From positions 1 through 64,000 of the forward strand of contig JAFAOU010000132.1 of assembly GCA_019247495.1 (NCBI GenBank): DNA of 64,000 nt, given 5' to 3'. Made by a program: the position numbers and the translations under genes. Below are positions 35,280 through 43,713 of the stretch, piece after piece; within the stretch, counting starts at the first letter, position 1; every line of letters begins with the position of its first letter. The DNA comes from Acidobacteriota bacterium. GTDB lineage: Bacteria > Acidobacteriota > Thermoanaerobaculia > Gp7-AA8. The notes under the pieces are model-generated. The model did no database searches. It saw only the letters and a program-made list of their open reading frames with translations, and was not told the origin of the DNA.

Positions 35280-36041
35280 ATGGCAGAAATCGAAGTTGTC
35301 CCTCCCGACCGGCCGATCGCCGGTCTCATCTCCCACTGCGGCACGGAGCTCTTTGGCCGACAGGATCTTGTCCTGCTTACGACTCCGGAGGCCACGGAGA
35401 CGCACCGGCCGATCCCTCATGCGGCGCTCGTCCAGGCCGTCATCGAAACGCTCGGCTTCCGGAAGCTCGCGGTCGTTCAGGACCAATACGCGGTCTCGCC
35501 GGACGGTATGCGCATGTTCGGCGTTCTCGCGCTCGACATCGAGGAGAACGGCGTGCGCGTGTCAATCGGTCTCCGGAATTCGCACGACAAGTCTTTCGCC
35601 CTCGGCATCACGATCGGTTATCGCGTTTTCGTCTGCGACAACCTCGCCTTCCATGGCGACTTCCAGACGGTGACGCGCAAGCACTCGAAGAACCTGGTGC
35701 TGAACGATGTCCTCGCGGTCGCGATCGACCGCATGCAGCGGAACTTCGCGCCGATGCTCAACCAGGTGAACGCCTGGAAGGGCTACGAGCTGCCGGATGC
35801 CTCGGCGAAGCTCATCATCTACCGCGCGTTCATCGAAGAAGGCCTCGAAGTGCCGAAGCACCTGGCCGACGACGTCCACCGCCACTACTTCGACCCGCAG
35901 TACGAGGAGTTCCGGCCGCGGACGATGTGGAGCCTGTCGAACGCCTTCACGTCCGCATTCAAGGAGCTCGACCCTATCCCGCGATTCAGGGCGACGGCGC
36001 GCCTCGCGCCGTTCCTCGCGGAGTTCAGCCGGGACAACTGA
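35280..36041 (+). CDS. DUF932 plasmid/phage-type protein
   Basis: From the ATG at 35280, after a GGAAAGGA site, the product is 253 residues. It matches the DUF932 style: FGVLALDIEENGVRVSIGLRNSHDKSFALGI, then VFVCDNLAFHGDF, and a late WSLSNAFTSAFKE. The family is widespread on plasmids and phages; its function is unknown. Confidence 0.82.
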   Translation: MAEIEVVPPDRPIAGLISHCGTELFGRQDLVLLTTPEATETHRPIPHAALVQAVIETLGFRKLAVVQDQYAVSPDGMRMFGVLALDIEENGVRVSIGLRNSHDKSFALGITIGYRVFVCDNLAFHGDFQTVTRKHSKNLVLNDVLAVAIDRMQRNFAPMLNQVNAWKGYELPDASAKLIIYRAFIEEGLEVPKHLADDVHRHYFDPQYEEFRPRTMWSLSNAFTSAFKELDPIPRFRATARLAPFLAEFSRDN

Positions 36042-36184
36042 GTCCCGAGAAAGGAGGAGCGACCTCGCGCAAGTCCCAAGGTAGAGGCCGGAGCCACGCG
36101 GCTCCCCATCATCAACCCATAACGATAGGAGTGGTGCCGGCGAGAGACGACACGCAAAGAAGGGCCTCGTGTGGGTAAGCAGTA

Positions 36185-36213
36185 CCCCGTCGCGAAAGCG
36201 GCGGGTTTTTCTT
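36185..36213 (+). terminator. Rho-independent terminator
   Basis: An 8-bp stem (cccgtcgc with gcggcggg, one G-T pair) closes on a GAAA tetraloop and is followed by TTTTTCTT. It ends the operon of DUF6876, zinc mini-protein and DUF932 genes, or a small RNA in the leader upstream. Confidence 0.88.
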
Positions 36214-36310
36214 ACGAAGCGCAACGGATACGTGGCAGTTCAGCGCTGATTCGCACACCACGCGGTGCAGCGCGATTGACGCTTATCCGCTGCTCCTCGA
36301 CCCTGCGCGT

Positions 36311-36392
36311 GCGGCCGGTCCGCGAGGAGGTTGCGAGCTTTCGAGGGCTCACACACCCGTCGCGACACCTCGTAACCCTCCGGACCGGCCGC
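36311..36392 (+). ncRNA. Large structured element ahead of the Cro-like operon
   Basis: Perfect 12-bp arms gcggccggtccg (36311-36322) and its complement (36381-36392) enclose 58 bases that can form further stems (CGAGG with CCTCG, GAGC with GCTC). It ends 7 bp before the ATG at 36400, so it could be a structured leader controlling that operon, an operator region or a replication site. I do not recognise a known RNA family. Confidence 0.45.
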
Positions 36393-36399
36393 TCTCGGT

Positions 36400-36636
36400 A
36401 TGAGCACGGGCGAGCGCAAACACTTCGACACAAGGCTGGATCGCTGGATGGCGGCGAACAACGTGAAGCCCGCCCATCTCGCGCGGAAGGCCCGCTACTC
36501 GAGACAACACCTTCTCCGCATCAGGAAGGCCGAGATGGAGCCGACGCGCCGGCTCATCAAGGAGCTCGTGCTGGCGTGCCGGAAGCTGACGGCGAAGCCG
36601 GTCAAGGCGTCCGACCTTTTCGACCTCGGAGATTAG
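36400..36636 (+). CDS. Cro/CI-like HTH protein A
   Basis: The 78-residue product has an HTH segment (MAANNVKPAHLARKARYSRQHLLRIRKAE, split here into helices about 16-45). It is closely similar in layout to the gene at 36892-37122, including a shared C-terminal pattern (ACRKLTAKPVKASDLFDL here, ACRLLTNQPIRASQLFEI there). Probably a small DNA-binding regulator. Confidence 0.7.
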   Translation: MSTGERKHFDTRLDRWMAANNVKPAHLARKARYSRQHLLRIRKAEMEPTRRLIKELVLACRKLTAKPVKASDLFDLGD

Positions 36637-36891
36637 ATGCCTTTCATGACCTTCACCATCCCGAACTATCGCGTCACCTTCGTCTGCACGTGCGGGCACA
36701 TGAAGCGCGATCACTGGTGCGCGAAAGCGAAGCCGCAGGGGCCGTGCTGGTTCTGCAACTGCTCGGCCTACACGCCGGCGCCGTGGTGCGAGTGTGGTCA
36801 CGGAAAGAAAGCGCACGGAGTGATGGGGAGTTGCCGGTATCGCCACCGGAAAAAATGCGGCTGCACCGGCTTCAAGGAAGAGGCGGCATAG
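36637..36891 (+). CDS. Cys/His-rich zinc mini-protein, paralogue B
   Basis: The ATG follows the previous stop directly. The 84-residue product repeats the module of paralogue A: CTCGHMKRDH, CWFCNCSAY, CECGHGKKAHG and CGCTGF. The conserved CGHGKKAH core in both suggests a distinct small zinc-binding family of this element type. Function unknown. Confidence 0.7.
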   Translation: MPFMTFTIPNYRVTFVCTCGHMKRDHWCAKAKPQGPCWFCNCSAYTPAPWCECGHGKKAHGVMGSCRYRHRKKCGCTGFKEEAA

Positions 36892-37122
36892 ATGGCGGGG
36901 CGGCTCAAACCAAACTCGAAGCTCGGCCGCTTTGTCGTGAAGCGAAGAATCCCGCCGCAAGTGCTCGCCGACATGTCGGGGTGCTCTCACCGCTACCTCT
37001 ATCTCCTCATCCGCGAGCGCGGAAATCCCTCGCTGAAGTTTGTAAACCGGGTGACAGCCGCGTGCCGCCTTCTCACCAACCAGCCCATCCGGGCATCACA
37101 ACTTTTCGAGATCGAAGAATGA
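36892..37122 (+). CDS. Cro/CI-like HTH protein B
   Basis: The 76-residue product has an HTH segment (VLADMSGCSHRYLYLLIRER) and the same C-terminal signature as protein A. Together with 36400-36636 it looks like a duplicated regulator pair flanking the zinc mini-protein. It overlaps the next gene by ATGA at 37119-37122. Confidence 0.68.
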   Translation: MAGRLKPNSKLGRFVVKRRIPPQVLADMSGCSHRYLYLLIRERGNPSLKFVNRVTAACRLLTNQPIRASQLFEIEE

Positions 37123-37496
37123 AAAAGACAATCAAGTTGAAGCGCATCACCACCGCAGAATTTGAGGCGTTCTTCCAGCTCGACTCACCGGGGTACTACA
37201 TCGCGAAAAAGGCGGTGGAGCACGATGAAGTGACGAAGGCGGTAGATGTCCTTGAAGTCCTGGTACTCACCAACAAGTTCTTTCAGATCGAGCTTAGAAA
37301 CCGGATCACCGCCGCGATCGCGGAGCGCAGCAAGATGACAGCGCAGGAGTATTTGAAAGCTCTCGGAACAGATCGGTCGAACGACATCGCTCTCAAAACG
37401 CTCGGCAAAGAACGCCTCAAAGCCATCTTGCAGGACACCGCCGATTACGTGACGCAGGAATCCAAGGTCGGCATGGGCGTGAACGAAAAGGTTTAG
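37119..37496 (+). CDS. Hypothetical helical protein
   Basis: The 125-residue product is mostly helical (TAEFEAFFQLDSPGYYIAKK, EVTKAVDVLEVLVLTNKFFQ, NRITAAIAERSKM) with many charged residues. Family not recognised. Its start in the ATGA overlap supports the gene. It is the last gene of the Cro-like operon. Confidence 0.6.
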   Translation: MKKTIKLKRITTAEFEAFFQLDSPGYYIAKKAVEHDEVTKAVDVLEVLVLTNKFFQIELRNRITAAIAERSKMTAQEYLKALGTDRSNDIALKTLGKERLKAILQDTADYVTQESKVGMGVNEKV

Positions 37497-37527
37497 GCGC
37501 GGACTCTCCAGACGGTAGACCACGACC

Positions 37528-37821
37528 ATGTGCAAAATGCTCGTTTCCGCGGAAACACAAGCTGTTCCTTCCCCGTCTCTCGCGAAATCGACAAGTTTTC
37601 CGCACACTCTGCGGAGAACCAGCGCCTTCACCGGCAGGGTGATGCGGCACGCGAAGGGCGGATTCGTAGCGTTCCTCGAGGAAGTACCGAGCGTGATGGC
37701 TCGCGGCACGACACCCGATGACGCGGAATGGAATCTGAGAGTGCCCTTCGGCGAGTACGTGGCCAAGGAGAGGAGCGAAGGCAGGTTATGCGGCGAGATC
37801 CGAGTGCTTTGGATGGAGTAA
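37528..37821 (+). CDS. HicB-like protein
   Basis: Residues about 34-85 resemble a HicB antitoxin fold (FTGRVMRHAKGGFVAFLEEV, then VMARGTTPDDAEWNLR). The first 30 residues are atypical, so the start may be further in. No HicA toxin gene lies beside it; solitary HicB-like proteins are common on mobile elements. Confidence 0.5.
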   Translation: MCKMLVSAETQAVPSPSLAKSTSFPHTLRRTSAFTGRVMRHAKGGFVAFLEEVPSVMARGTTPDDAEWNLRVPFGEYVAKERSEGRLCGEIRVLWME

Positions 37822-37976
37822 GAACAGAGAAGGTGGGCGGCATCTGGCATGGCTACTTGGAGGGTCATCCAGAGATCGATGAACGCGGGTTGACCGAGGA
37901 GATTGCGCGGAGGAAGGTGGAATCTGTGGCAAAGCGGTTAGCTGCAGAAAATGCCGCGGCGCGATTGGAGAAGTGA
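37788..37976 (+). CDS. Small hypothetical protein
   Basis: The 62-residue product from the ATG at 37788 has a short beta segment (GGIWHGYLEG) and a long charged helix (LTEEIARRKVESVAKRLAAE). It overlaps the HicB-like gene by 34 bases. Family not recognised. Confidence 0.45.
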   Translation: MRRDPSALDGVRTEKVGGIWHGYLEGHPEIDERGLTEEIARRKVESVAKRLAAENAAARLEK

Positions 37977-38074
37977 ACCGAATTCGCAGAAGCGCCAGCG
38001 CCCTTGGAGGTGTAAGGCTTTGAGAATTCGCTACTTGCTCGTGTTGAGGTGTTAACTCGCCTACACAGTTGAAT

Positions 38075-38893
38075 TCACGGCAGGGTGAGCGTTCTTTCGA
38101 AATCGGCCAGGCCAGCACGACCTGAAACGGTCGGCAATAGCTCGGTGACGATCTGCATCGGCAACTTCTCGACGCGCGTCTGAATGGCTTCGCGGCGTCG
38201 AACGCCGTTCGTGAACACGACGATGAGGCTCGTGGCGCCGCCTGCCCATGCTCCCAGCACCGAGCAGAGTTCACGGAGCTTGGGTGCGAACACCGAGGCG
38301 ATGCTTTCCGAACCCCGATCGATCTCTACGGCGAGGAGCAAGGAATCGCTGCCGGGCGCAGCGAACGACGCCAGGACGTCGGGAATCGCCGCAGGGCGTG
38401 GCGTGAATCGTCGCTCCAGTGCCCACGCGGGCACGAGGATGTCGGCTTTCCGCTTCGCGCGACCGAGCACGGTCAAGACATCCACGATCCAAAGGTGGTG
38501 CTCGATGTGACCGTCCGCGATCGGATTATGTGGCACGAAGATCTCTAATGGATCGACGCCGTGCGCAATGAGCGTCGCGCGACCGCGCATCGTGAGGCGC
38601 AACCGATTGATACCGATGCCACGCCAGCGCGAGACGACGACAAGACCGCGCGTAGCTGCACGATGGACGAAGCGCGATACAACGACTTCACTGACTCGCC
38701 CGAATACCGCTTCGTGTAGCTGGTACTGCGCAACTTCTGCACCGCGCCCGATGAACTGCAGCGCGGCAATATCCCGTTCGGACAGCGGAGCATCGCGAGG
38801 ATCACGCCGATGACGTGTTCTGCAGCCGGTCGGCGAGTTGGTTGGAACGCCGATGAGCAACGAAGGGGCGTTTTCAGCGCCATCTCCGTTCAT
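38075..38893 (-). CDS. Replication-relaxation family protein
   Basis: The 272-residue product has an N-terminal winged-helix region (SERDIAALQFIGRGAEVAQY, then VVVSRFVHRAATRGLVVV). A C-terminal nuclease-like part follows (HIEHHLWIVDVL, FTPRPAAIPDVLAS, LLLAVEIDRGSES). This matches the replication-relaxation (PF13814) family found on conjugative plasmids and ICEs, thought to act at the transfer or replication origin. It is the distal gene of the minus-strand transfer-like operon. Confidence 0.72.
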   Translation of the reverse strand: MNGDGAENAPSLLIGVPTNSPTGCRTRHRRDPRDAPLSERDIAALQFIGRGAEVAQYQLHEAVFGRVSEVVVSRFVHRAATRGLVVVSRWRGIGINRLRLTMRGRATLIAHGVDPLEIFVPHNPIADGHIEHHLWIVDVLTVLGRAKRKADILVPAWALERRFTPRPAAIPDVLASFAAPGSDSLLLAVEIDRGSESIASVFAPKLRELCSVLGAWAGGATSLIVVFTNGVRRREAIQTRVEKLPMQIVTELLPTVSGRAGLADFERTLTLP

Positions 38894-39069
38894 CTGGGTG
38901 GGTGATCTGCACGACGGCTCCGCCGGCGTCGGCGGGCGCGATTCCGTTGTCTCGGGCCGGGCCGCGGAACGCGGAGTGGACGGCGGGCCGGCAGCGAACG
39001 TTCGCGCGCTGGCGTGTTGTCGGCGGAGCCGTGTGCAGCATGAGCGTTCGGGAGGGCGGCCACGATCGG

Positions 39070-39366
39070 TTACCTCGCTGGCAGGATTGGCACGTGCGCG
39101 TGACGTTCGATCACGTCGCTGATGAGAGGATCAATGCGATCAATGAATGCGTTGAGGTGCACCACATTGACCGCTGCGACAAGCACGTACTTCGCAGGCG
39201 GCTCGCATTTTCGGTTGCGTCCATCGAGGAATGCGACGTCGAGCGACGCTCTAAACTCCGCTTTTGCGACCTGCTTCACGCGCCACCACTCCCAAGACCG
39301 GATATCGAGCCGAACACCGTTCTTGTGAATCGCAGGGATCTCGCGCGTAACTGTTGCTGTGAGCAT
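39070..39366 (-). CDS. Hypothetical protein
   Basis: The 98-residue product has plausible secondary structure (AIHKNGVRLDIRSWEWWRVK, EFRASLDVAFL, YVLVAAVNVVHLNAFIDRI). It overlaps by 91 bases the frame of the gene upstream, so one of the two may be shortened. No good ribosome-binding site is visible. Family not recognised. Confidence 0.5.
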   Translation of the reverse strand: MLTATVTREIPAIHKNGVRLDIRSWEWWRVKQVAKAEFRASLDVAFLDGRNRKCEPPAKYVLVAAVNVVHLNAFIDRIDPLISDVIERHAHVPILPAR

Positions 39367-39482
39367 GGTGATAGTTGAATGGGTGATTGTTTCGCCGCAG
39401 CGTGCCAGATGTGCTGCAAGGTAAGGGATGTAGCGCCCTCCTTCCGCTCAAGATGAATGTCAATGAGATGCGGTGGCTCCAT
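39276..39482 (-). CDS. Hypothetical protein of uncertain extent
   Basis: The ATG overlaps the upstream stop as TGATG. The first 30 residues (MEPPHLIDIHLERKEGATSL) are protein-like; the C-terminal half overlaps the next gene in another frame. Either a short gene, or the two frames belong together through a frameshift. Confidence 0.35.
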   Translation of the reverse strand: MEPPHLIDIHLERKEGATSLTLQHIWHAAAKQSPIQLSPCSQQQLRARSLRFTRTVFGSISGLGSGGA

Positions 39483-39781
39483 CAGAGCACCGTGATGGTG
39501 GCCGTGCAGTGGTCACAGGCAAAGCCCTGGGTGACCTCACCGCAGTGGCCACAGTAGAGACGTGATCCGAATTCCGTCGCGCCGCAGCGGCGGCACGTCG
39601 CGAGGATGTCGAGCGGATTGCGCGCGCCGCAGTGCGGGCAGTCGATGAAGCCGCCGCGGACGAGCTGACTTGCCCGGAAGGCTCGGAGTGCGCGTCGAAT
39701 CCAGAGAAAGACGAACACCGGCGCGGCCGCCACGTAAAGCGCGACGAGGGCGACGTGTCGAAGGAGAGCAGCGTGTTTCAT
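39482..39781 (-). CDS. Membrane protein with double zinc ribbon
   Basis: The ATG at 39781 lies in an ATGA overlap with the ATPase gene. The 99-residue product has one membrane segment (about 10-28, ALVALYVAAAPVFVFLWI) followed by CPHCGA, CRRCGA, CGHCGE and CDHC, that is two zinc ribbons. It probably faces the cytoplasm beside the VirB4-like ATPase. Confidence 0.68.
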   Translation of the reverse strand: MKHAALLRHVALVALYVAAAPVFVFLWIRRALRAFRASQLVRGGFIDCPHCGARNPLDILATCRRCGATEFGSRLYCGHCGEVTQGFACDHCTATITVL

Positions 39782-41439
39782 GTGTCTGCCTTCCCGCTGA
39801 AGAAGCTCTTCAGATCCGCGAGGCTCGTGATTCGCGGCGGCTTCGTAGCGGCGTCTCGAGCCGGAGGTGCCTCGGCGCGATCGACAACCTCCGACTCCCA
39901 CTTGGCGATGAGATCGAGCGCGACTGCGGTTCGAATCATCGATTTCGCGGCGATCTCACGATTGAAGATCTCAGTGAGTTCCTCCTCGGACGCGCCGACG
40001 CCATGCGCCGCATTAGGCATGTCCGGCGCCCTGAGCGGAAGCGCCGGCTCGCCTTTGACGAGCAGGAGATAGCGCTGCCGTGCGAGGCCGGCCATCTCGC
40101 GCATGAAGGCGTCGCGCCGTTCGCCTACAGATCGCGCTGCCGTTCCGTCGAAAACCACATGTGGCCAGAAGATCTCCGCATCTTCGCGCGCCCGAAAGCC
40201 CGCGATCCAGGTCGTGTTGAGGAGGACGGCTCGCGCTACGGGTCCGGGCATGGCATTCGAGAAATCCTGCGCGGTAAGGACGATGCCCATGTTCACGCTC
40301 CGGAGCGTGCGAAGGCCTGTAAGGAGCGTCTCGACTTGGTCGGAGTTCGGATCGGCGAAGAAGCGCACGGCCTCTTCCAAGACAAATATCTTCGGGCGAC
40401 GTGGATCGCGCCGCGGCGCGGCGAGGAGAACGTCCGTCGCACGCCACGCCGCTCGTTCGTAGCCGATCCCGAGTGGCAGGGTCGTCGTGCACGCCGTGTT
40501 CGCGAGCGTGATCGGGGCCGCGTGCGTGAGCGAGAGCGTCTCCATCGCTGCGGGCGGGATGTAGGACGCTTTGATTTCCGGGAAGCTCAGGCTCCATTGC
40601 AGCCGGCGGAGAAAGCCGTCGCGCGTCTGCCGCGGCACCGACAGATCAAGCGACTCGAAGTAGTAGCGGACCTCCGGCTCCTTGACGCGCGAGAGCACCG
40701 TGCGGCGGAACGGTTCTTCGTGCATGAACCGCACGGCAAAGCGGTAGTTCAAGGGATATCGGAGCTCGACGAGGAGCCAGTTCCACATGTAGAGCAGTTG
40801 CCGCATCGAGTCGGTGTAGGCATGGGCACTCGAACGAACGGTCACGTCCGCGCGCGTGTGGGCGAGGTAGGCGTTCGAGATTTCCGAGCCGGCAGGGTTA
40901 TCGAATGGTGCGAGCGGGGTTACGCGGTCGCGCGACCAGTCGATGACGCGGACCGAGCGCGCGATCTCCGCCCGGACCTGCGGCGTGGCACGTAGCCACA
41001 GCGCGGCGATGGACTTTCGCAGGAGATCGAAGGTTTCGGCTTTGGGGTCGATGAGGTCGATCTCGACTCCGTGATCTCGATTGGCGAAGCCTCCGGTCTT
41101 CTGCAGCGAGTTCAAAAGCAGCGAGAGGAGAAAGCGCGTCTTGCCCGCGCCCGTGGCTCCGAGAATGAGTGCGGACATGTACGCAAGGGCGCGACGGACC
41201 TGGACGACTTCGCCTCCGGGCAACATGCCGAAGGGCAAAGCGTCTGGCCCGTCGAGCCGCTCGCGCGCGAGCGCATACGCGTCCGCGCGCGATCTTGGCG
41301 ATACGAAAATCCGCGACCGCTCGTTTGTCAACGCGCGGTCATAGGATTCCTTGCGGCCCAGGCGAAACCCGACATCGGCTCGTCCGAAGCCTGCCGCAGC
41401 GGAAGCCGCGAGCGACTTCAGAATCTCTCGGGTTGCCAT
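39778..41439 (-). CDS. VirB4/TraC-like transfer ATPase
   Basis: The 553-residue product has Walker A GATGAGKTRF near residue 94-103, a segment binding the DNA or partner (EIDLIDPKAETFDLL), and a Walker B-like KIFVLEEAVRFF. A late sensor-like LTAQDF follows. It belongs to the HerA/VirB4-TraD superfamily and differs from the second such ATPase at 31563-32741. It is surrounded by membrane-protein genes, which suggests a secretion or transfer channel. The stop of the upstream gene shares one base with this ATG; a GTG at 41442 is the alternative start. Confidence 0.78.
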   Translation of the reverse strand: MATREILKSLAASAAAGFGRADVGFRLGRKESYDRALTNERSRIFVSPRSRADAYALARERLDGPDALPFGMLPGGEVVQVRRALAYMSALILGATGAGKTRFLLSLLLNSLQKTGGFANRDHGVEIDLIDPKAETFDLLRKSIAALWLRATPQVRAEIARSVRVIDWSRDRVTPLAPFDNPAGSEISNAYLAHTRADVTVRSSAHAYTDSMRQLLYMWNWLLVELRYPLNYRFAVRFMHEEPFRRTVLSRVKEPEVRYYFESLDLSVPRQTRDGFLRRLQWSLSFPEIKASYIPPAAMETLSLTHAAPITLANTACTTTLPLGIGYERAAWRATDVLLAAPRRDPRRPKIFVLEEAVRFFADPNSDQVETLLTGLRTLRSVNMGIVLTAQDFSNAMPGPVARAVLLNTTWIAGFRAREDAEIFWPHVVFDGTAARSVGERRDAFMREMAGLARQRYLLLVKGEPALPLRAPDMPNAAHGVGASEEELTEIFNREIAAKSMIRTAVALDLIAKWESEVVDRAEAPPARDAATKPPRITSLADLKSFFSGKADT

Positions 41440-41846
41440 CACTCAAGGTCCTCATCGAACAGCGAGCGCTGGTTGTCGGAGAATTGGTCTCGGTGACCGT
41501 CGACCGGGACTTTTCCTGATCGACGCAGACGCGCGTGATGACTGTCACGGCGAGAGTGCGTGAGCCTGCGTCGGAGCATGAGGAGGGTATAGGCGAGCGG
41601 AGAGACGACTGCGAGGACACCGATCATCTCGAAGAGCCCAGCCCCTGGCATGGCGACTCGCGGCTGACCGGGGGTCGGAAGGGTGCGCAGGAGGTCGATG
41701 AAGAAAAACGGCGCCAAACCTACCAGAAGAAACGTGAGCGCCACGCGTCGCAACTTCGCGCCAGCTTCATAGCGTGCGAGTGGAAGCGACACGATGAAAA
41801 CGATGCACGCAACGCTCAGCGACCAGCTAACGAGCAGATTGATCAT
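41439..41846 (-). CDS. Three-helix membrane protein
   Basis: The 135-residue product has membrane segments at about 3-22 (LLVSWSLSVACIVFIVSLPL), 35-55 and 72-90, then a charged C-terminal tail of about 45 residues. Family not recognised. It is part of the transfer-like operon. Confidence 0.6.
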   Translation of the reverse strand: MINLLVSWSLSVACIVFIVSLPLARYEAGAKLRRVALTFLLVGLAPFFFIDLLRTLPTPGQPRVAMPGAGLFEMIGVLAVVSPLAYTLLMLRRRLTHSRRDSHHARLRRSGKVPVDGHRDQFSDNQRSLFDEDLE

Positions 41847-41865
41847 GGCGGCCTCGCGGACTCGA

Positions 41866-42849
41866 TCAGTCGGTCGTGAAGAGCGCGAGCGTCACCACCA
41901 GGGTCGCCAGTGCCGAACGGCTCATGACCGTTGCGAGCTCGCGGCGGATCGAGTCGCGTTCTTCGGAGTTTGCTGCGCGGTACTCCTCGGGCGTCACAAC
42001 TGCCCGGGCGTTGATGGCGGGCTTGCCGTCCGTCGCGCGCACACGAAGAACATGCATGCGAACGCCGTCCGGTCCGATTTCTCCGATCGCGAAGTCGCGT
42101 CCCCGCGTGATCGGCATTAGGGGATGCTCGACGATCGCGCGGGCGAGCTCCGACGGATCGCTCCAGGCGGGACCGCTCTCCTTCACCATGAGGGACATCG
42201 TCTTGCGGCCGTCGACGGTGATCTCGAGAGGATCATTCTCGGGCGCGATGTTGGCGACGAGCTTCGTCATGTTCGACTGCATGTGCTCGGCGAACCACGC
42301 ACGGTACGCCGGCTCCAAGGCGATGTGCTCCGGACGGCCATCGACGCCGACGACCGCCGAGGCGCCGGAGCGGGCGGTGAGCTTGCCGAGGGCGCGGAAG
42401 AAGCGCGCTGCCAGCTCGCGCTCGCGGTCATCATCGCTCCGGATCACGGCACGAATGCCCATGAGCTCCTGGCTTGGCATCCGTACCAGCAGGTAGACGA
42501 GAACAGGCCGGCCTTCGGCGCTTTCGAGTGCGCTCGCGACCGCATAGGGATTGTCGACGCTTACGATGAGCGGCGAGTGCGAACGGTCCTCGCTCGACAG
42601 AACGTCCTCGATTCGGGCCTCGACCGCCGTGGCCGTAACGCCGCGCCTCGCACCTTCACGGACCAATGCGAGCGCGCGTTCGGGCACGGGATCGACGTAG
42701 ATGGGTGCGAGCGCAAAGCGCGCCGATGCGCGGTTGAAGTTTGCGATCGCGGGCTGCATGAGACGTGCGCCGCGGTTCGCGCCCGCGGTCATGACCTCGA
42801 CGCGAGAACGGGCTTCAGATGTGGGCATGAGGGCAGATGATGTGAGCAT
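41866..42849 (-). CDS. Hypothetical protein with C-terminal membrane anchor
   Basis: The 327-residue product is mainly soluble, with alpha/beta character (PLIVSVDNPYAVASALES, PVLVYLLVRMP, GASAVVGVDG) and a C-terminal hydrophobic helix (SRSALATLVVTLALF). A good AAGGAT site precedes the ATG. Family not recognised. It is probably a tail-anchored component of the same complex as its neighbours. Confidence 0.58.
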   Translation of the reverse strand: MLTSSALMPTSEARSRVEVMTAGANRGARLMQPAIANFNRASARFALAPIYVDPVPERALALVREGARRGVTATAVEARIEDVLSSEDRSHSPLIVSVDNPYAVASALESAEGRPVLVYLLVRMPSQELMGIRAVIRSDDDRERELAARFFRALGKLTARSGASAVVGVDGRPEHIALEPAYRAWFAEHMQSNMTKLVANIAPENDPLEITVDGRKTMSLMVKESGPAWSDPSELARAIVEHPLMPITRGRDFAIGEIGPDGVRMHVLRVRATDGKPAINARAVVTPEEYRAANSEERDSIRRELATVMSRSALATLVVTLALFTTD

Positions 42850-42858
42850 GATCGATCC

Positions 42859-43713
42859 TTATTGGTTGTCTTCCGGTTGAGGTGAATCGTTGAGACGCAC
42901 GAGCGTCGTTGAGCCGTTCGCCGGGAACGGCGAATCGCCAAGTTCTACGCGAGCGGTTCGATGCGCGATGTCGTAGGCGGCGCGCATGCGCTCCGCGGTG
43001 CGCTGCCAGCGTTGGCGACGGTCCGCGACTCGGTTTACAAACCAGGTCGCGTTTCGTTTCTGAAACCGCGCTGCGGTCAGCCGGCGGGAGAGTTGAAGGC
43101 GTCGGCGCACGAGGGGCTGCACGGGTGAAAGGAGACGCAGGACGTGCTCGGCGAGAAGCGCCGGTCCGACTGTGACCGCGGTCATGATGATGCCCATCGC
43201 CCAATCAACGGTCCGCGATCCGCCGTCCCCGGCGTTTTCGCCGACGCGCACGAGAGTGAGCGCTCCCATGAGCAGCCCCAGGGAGAGAAGGGCCGCAACG
43301 GAGACCAGGCGGTTCCGAGCGCGCGAAAGGAGCCAGGCCGTGAAAAAGATGCACGTCGCGAGCGCCGTGCCGAAGACGATCCGCTCGGGCGACTCGACGC
43401 CGATCGCGCGCATGACGTAGATCGCACCGGCCGATTCGACGAAGAGAAGAAGCAGGAGGAATACGAAGAGGAAATGGGCGTTCGGGTGGCGCGCCAGATT
43501 CTCTTCGACGCGGCGAATATCGGCTTCGCCTTCTTCAATCCTGGGATCTTGGAGCCGAGAGCCGACGTTCGCGTGGCGAAGGTTGCCCACCGGATCGAAC
43601 GCCGGCTCGGGGCCGAGCGTCGCGAGAACGTAGGCGTCGGGTTCGTAGATGTTGAGCCGCGCGTCTTCGCGAGCGCGGCGCTCAAGGTCATTTCGATCGA
43701 AGTGGTCAAACAT
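42859..43713 (-). CDS. Membrane protein with soluble ends
   Basis: The ATG at 43713 follows a perfect AAGGAGG site; the product is 284 residues. Membrane segments lie at about 80-98, 108-125, 133-152 and 170-190 (for example AHFLFVFLLLLLFVESAGAI). The C-terminal third is basic and helical (LSRRLTAARFQKRNATWF). Family not recognised; likely a channel or scaffold component. Confidence 0.62.
   Translation of the reverse strand: MFDHFDRNDLERRAREDARLNIYEPDAYVLATLGPEPAFDPVGNLRHANVGSRLQDPRIEEGEADIRRVEENLARHPNAHFLFVFLLLLLFVESAGAIYVMRAIGVESPERIVFGTALATCIFFTAWLLSRARNRLVSVAALLSLGLLMGALTLVRVGENAGDGGSRTVDWAMGIIMTAVTVGPALLAEHVLRLLSPVQPLVRRRLQLSRRLTAARFQKRNATWFVNRVADRRQRWQRTAERMRAAYDIAHRTARVELGDSPFPANGSTTLVRLNDSPQPEDNQ

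Larger units (their letters stand above)
36042..36399 (+). other. Structured non-coding stretch
   Basis: No gene is visible in these 358 bases. The stretch holds a short hairpin (ggagcc/ggctcc, about 36090-36105), a canonical intrinsic terminator (36185-36213) and a large inverted repeat (36311-36392). A small RNA ending at the terminator is possible. Confidence 0.5.

Noticed and set aside
38902..39378. Plus-strand frame over the small minus-strand genes
   Set aside because: Composition is that of a shadow; the operon direction and overlaps favour the minus strand.
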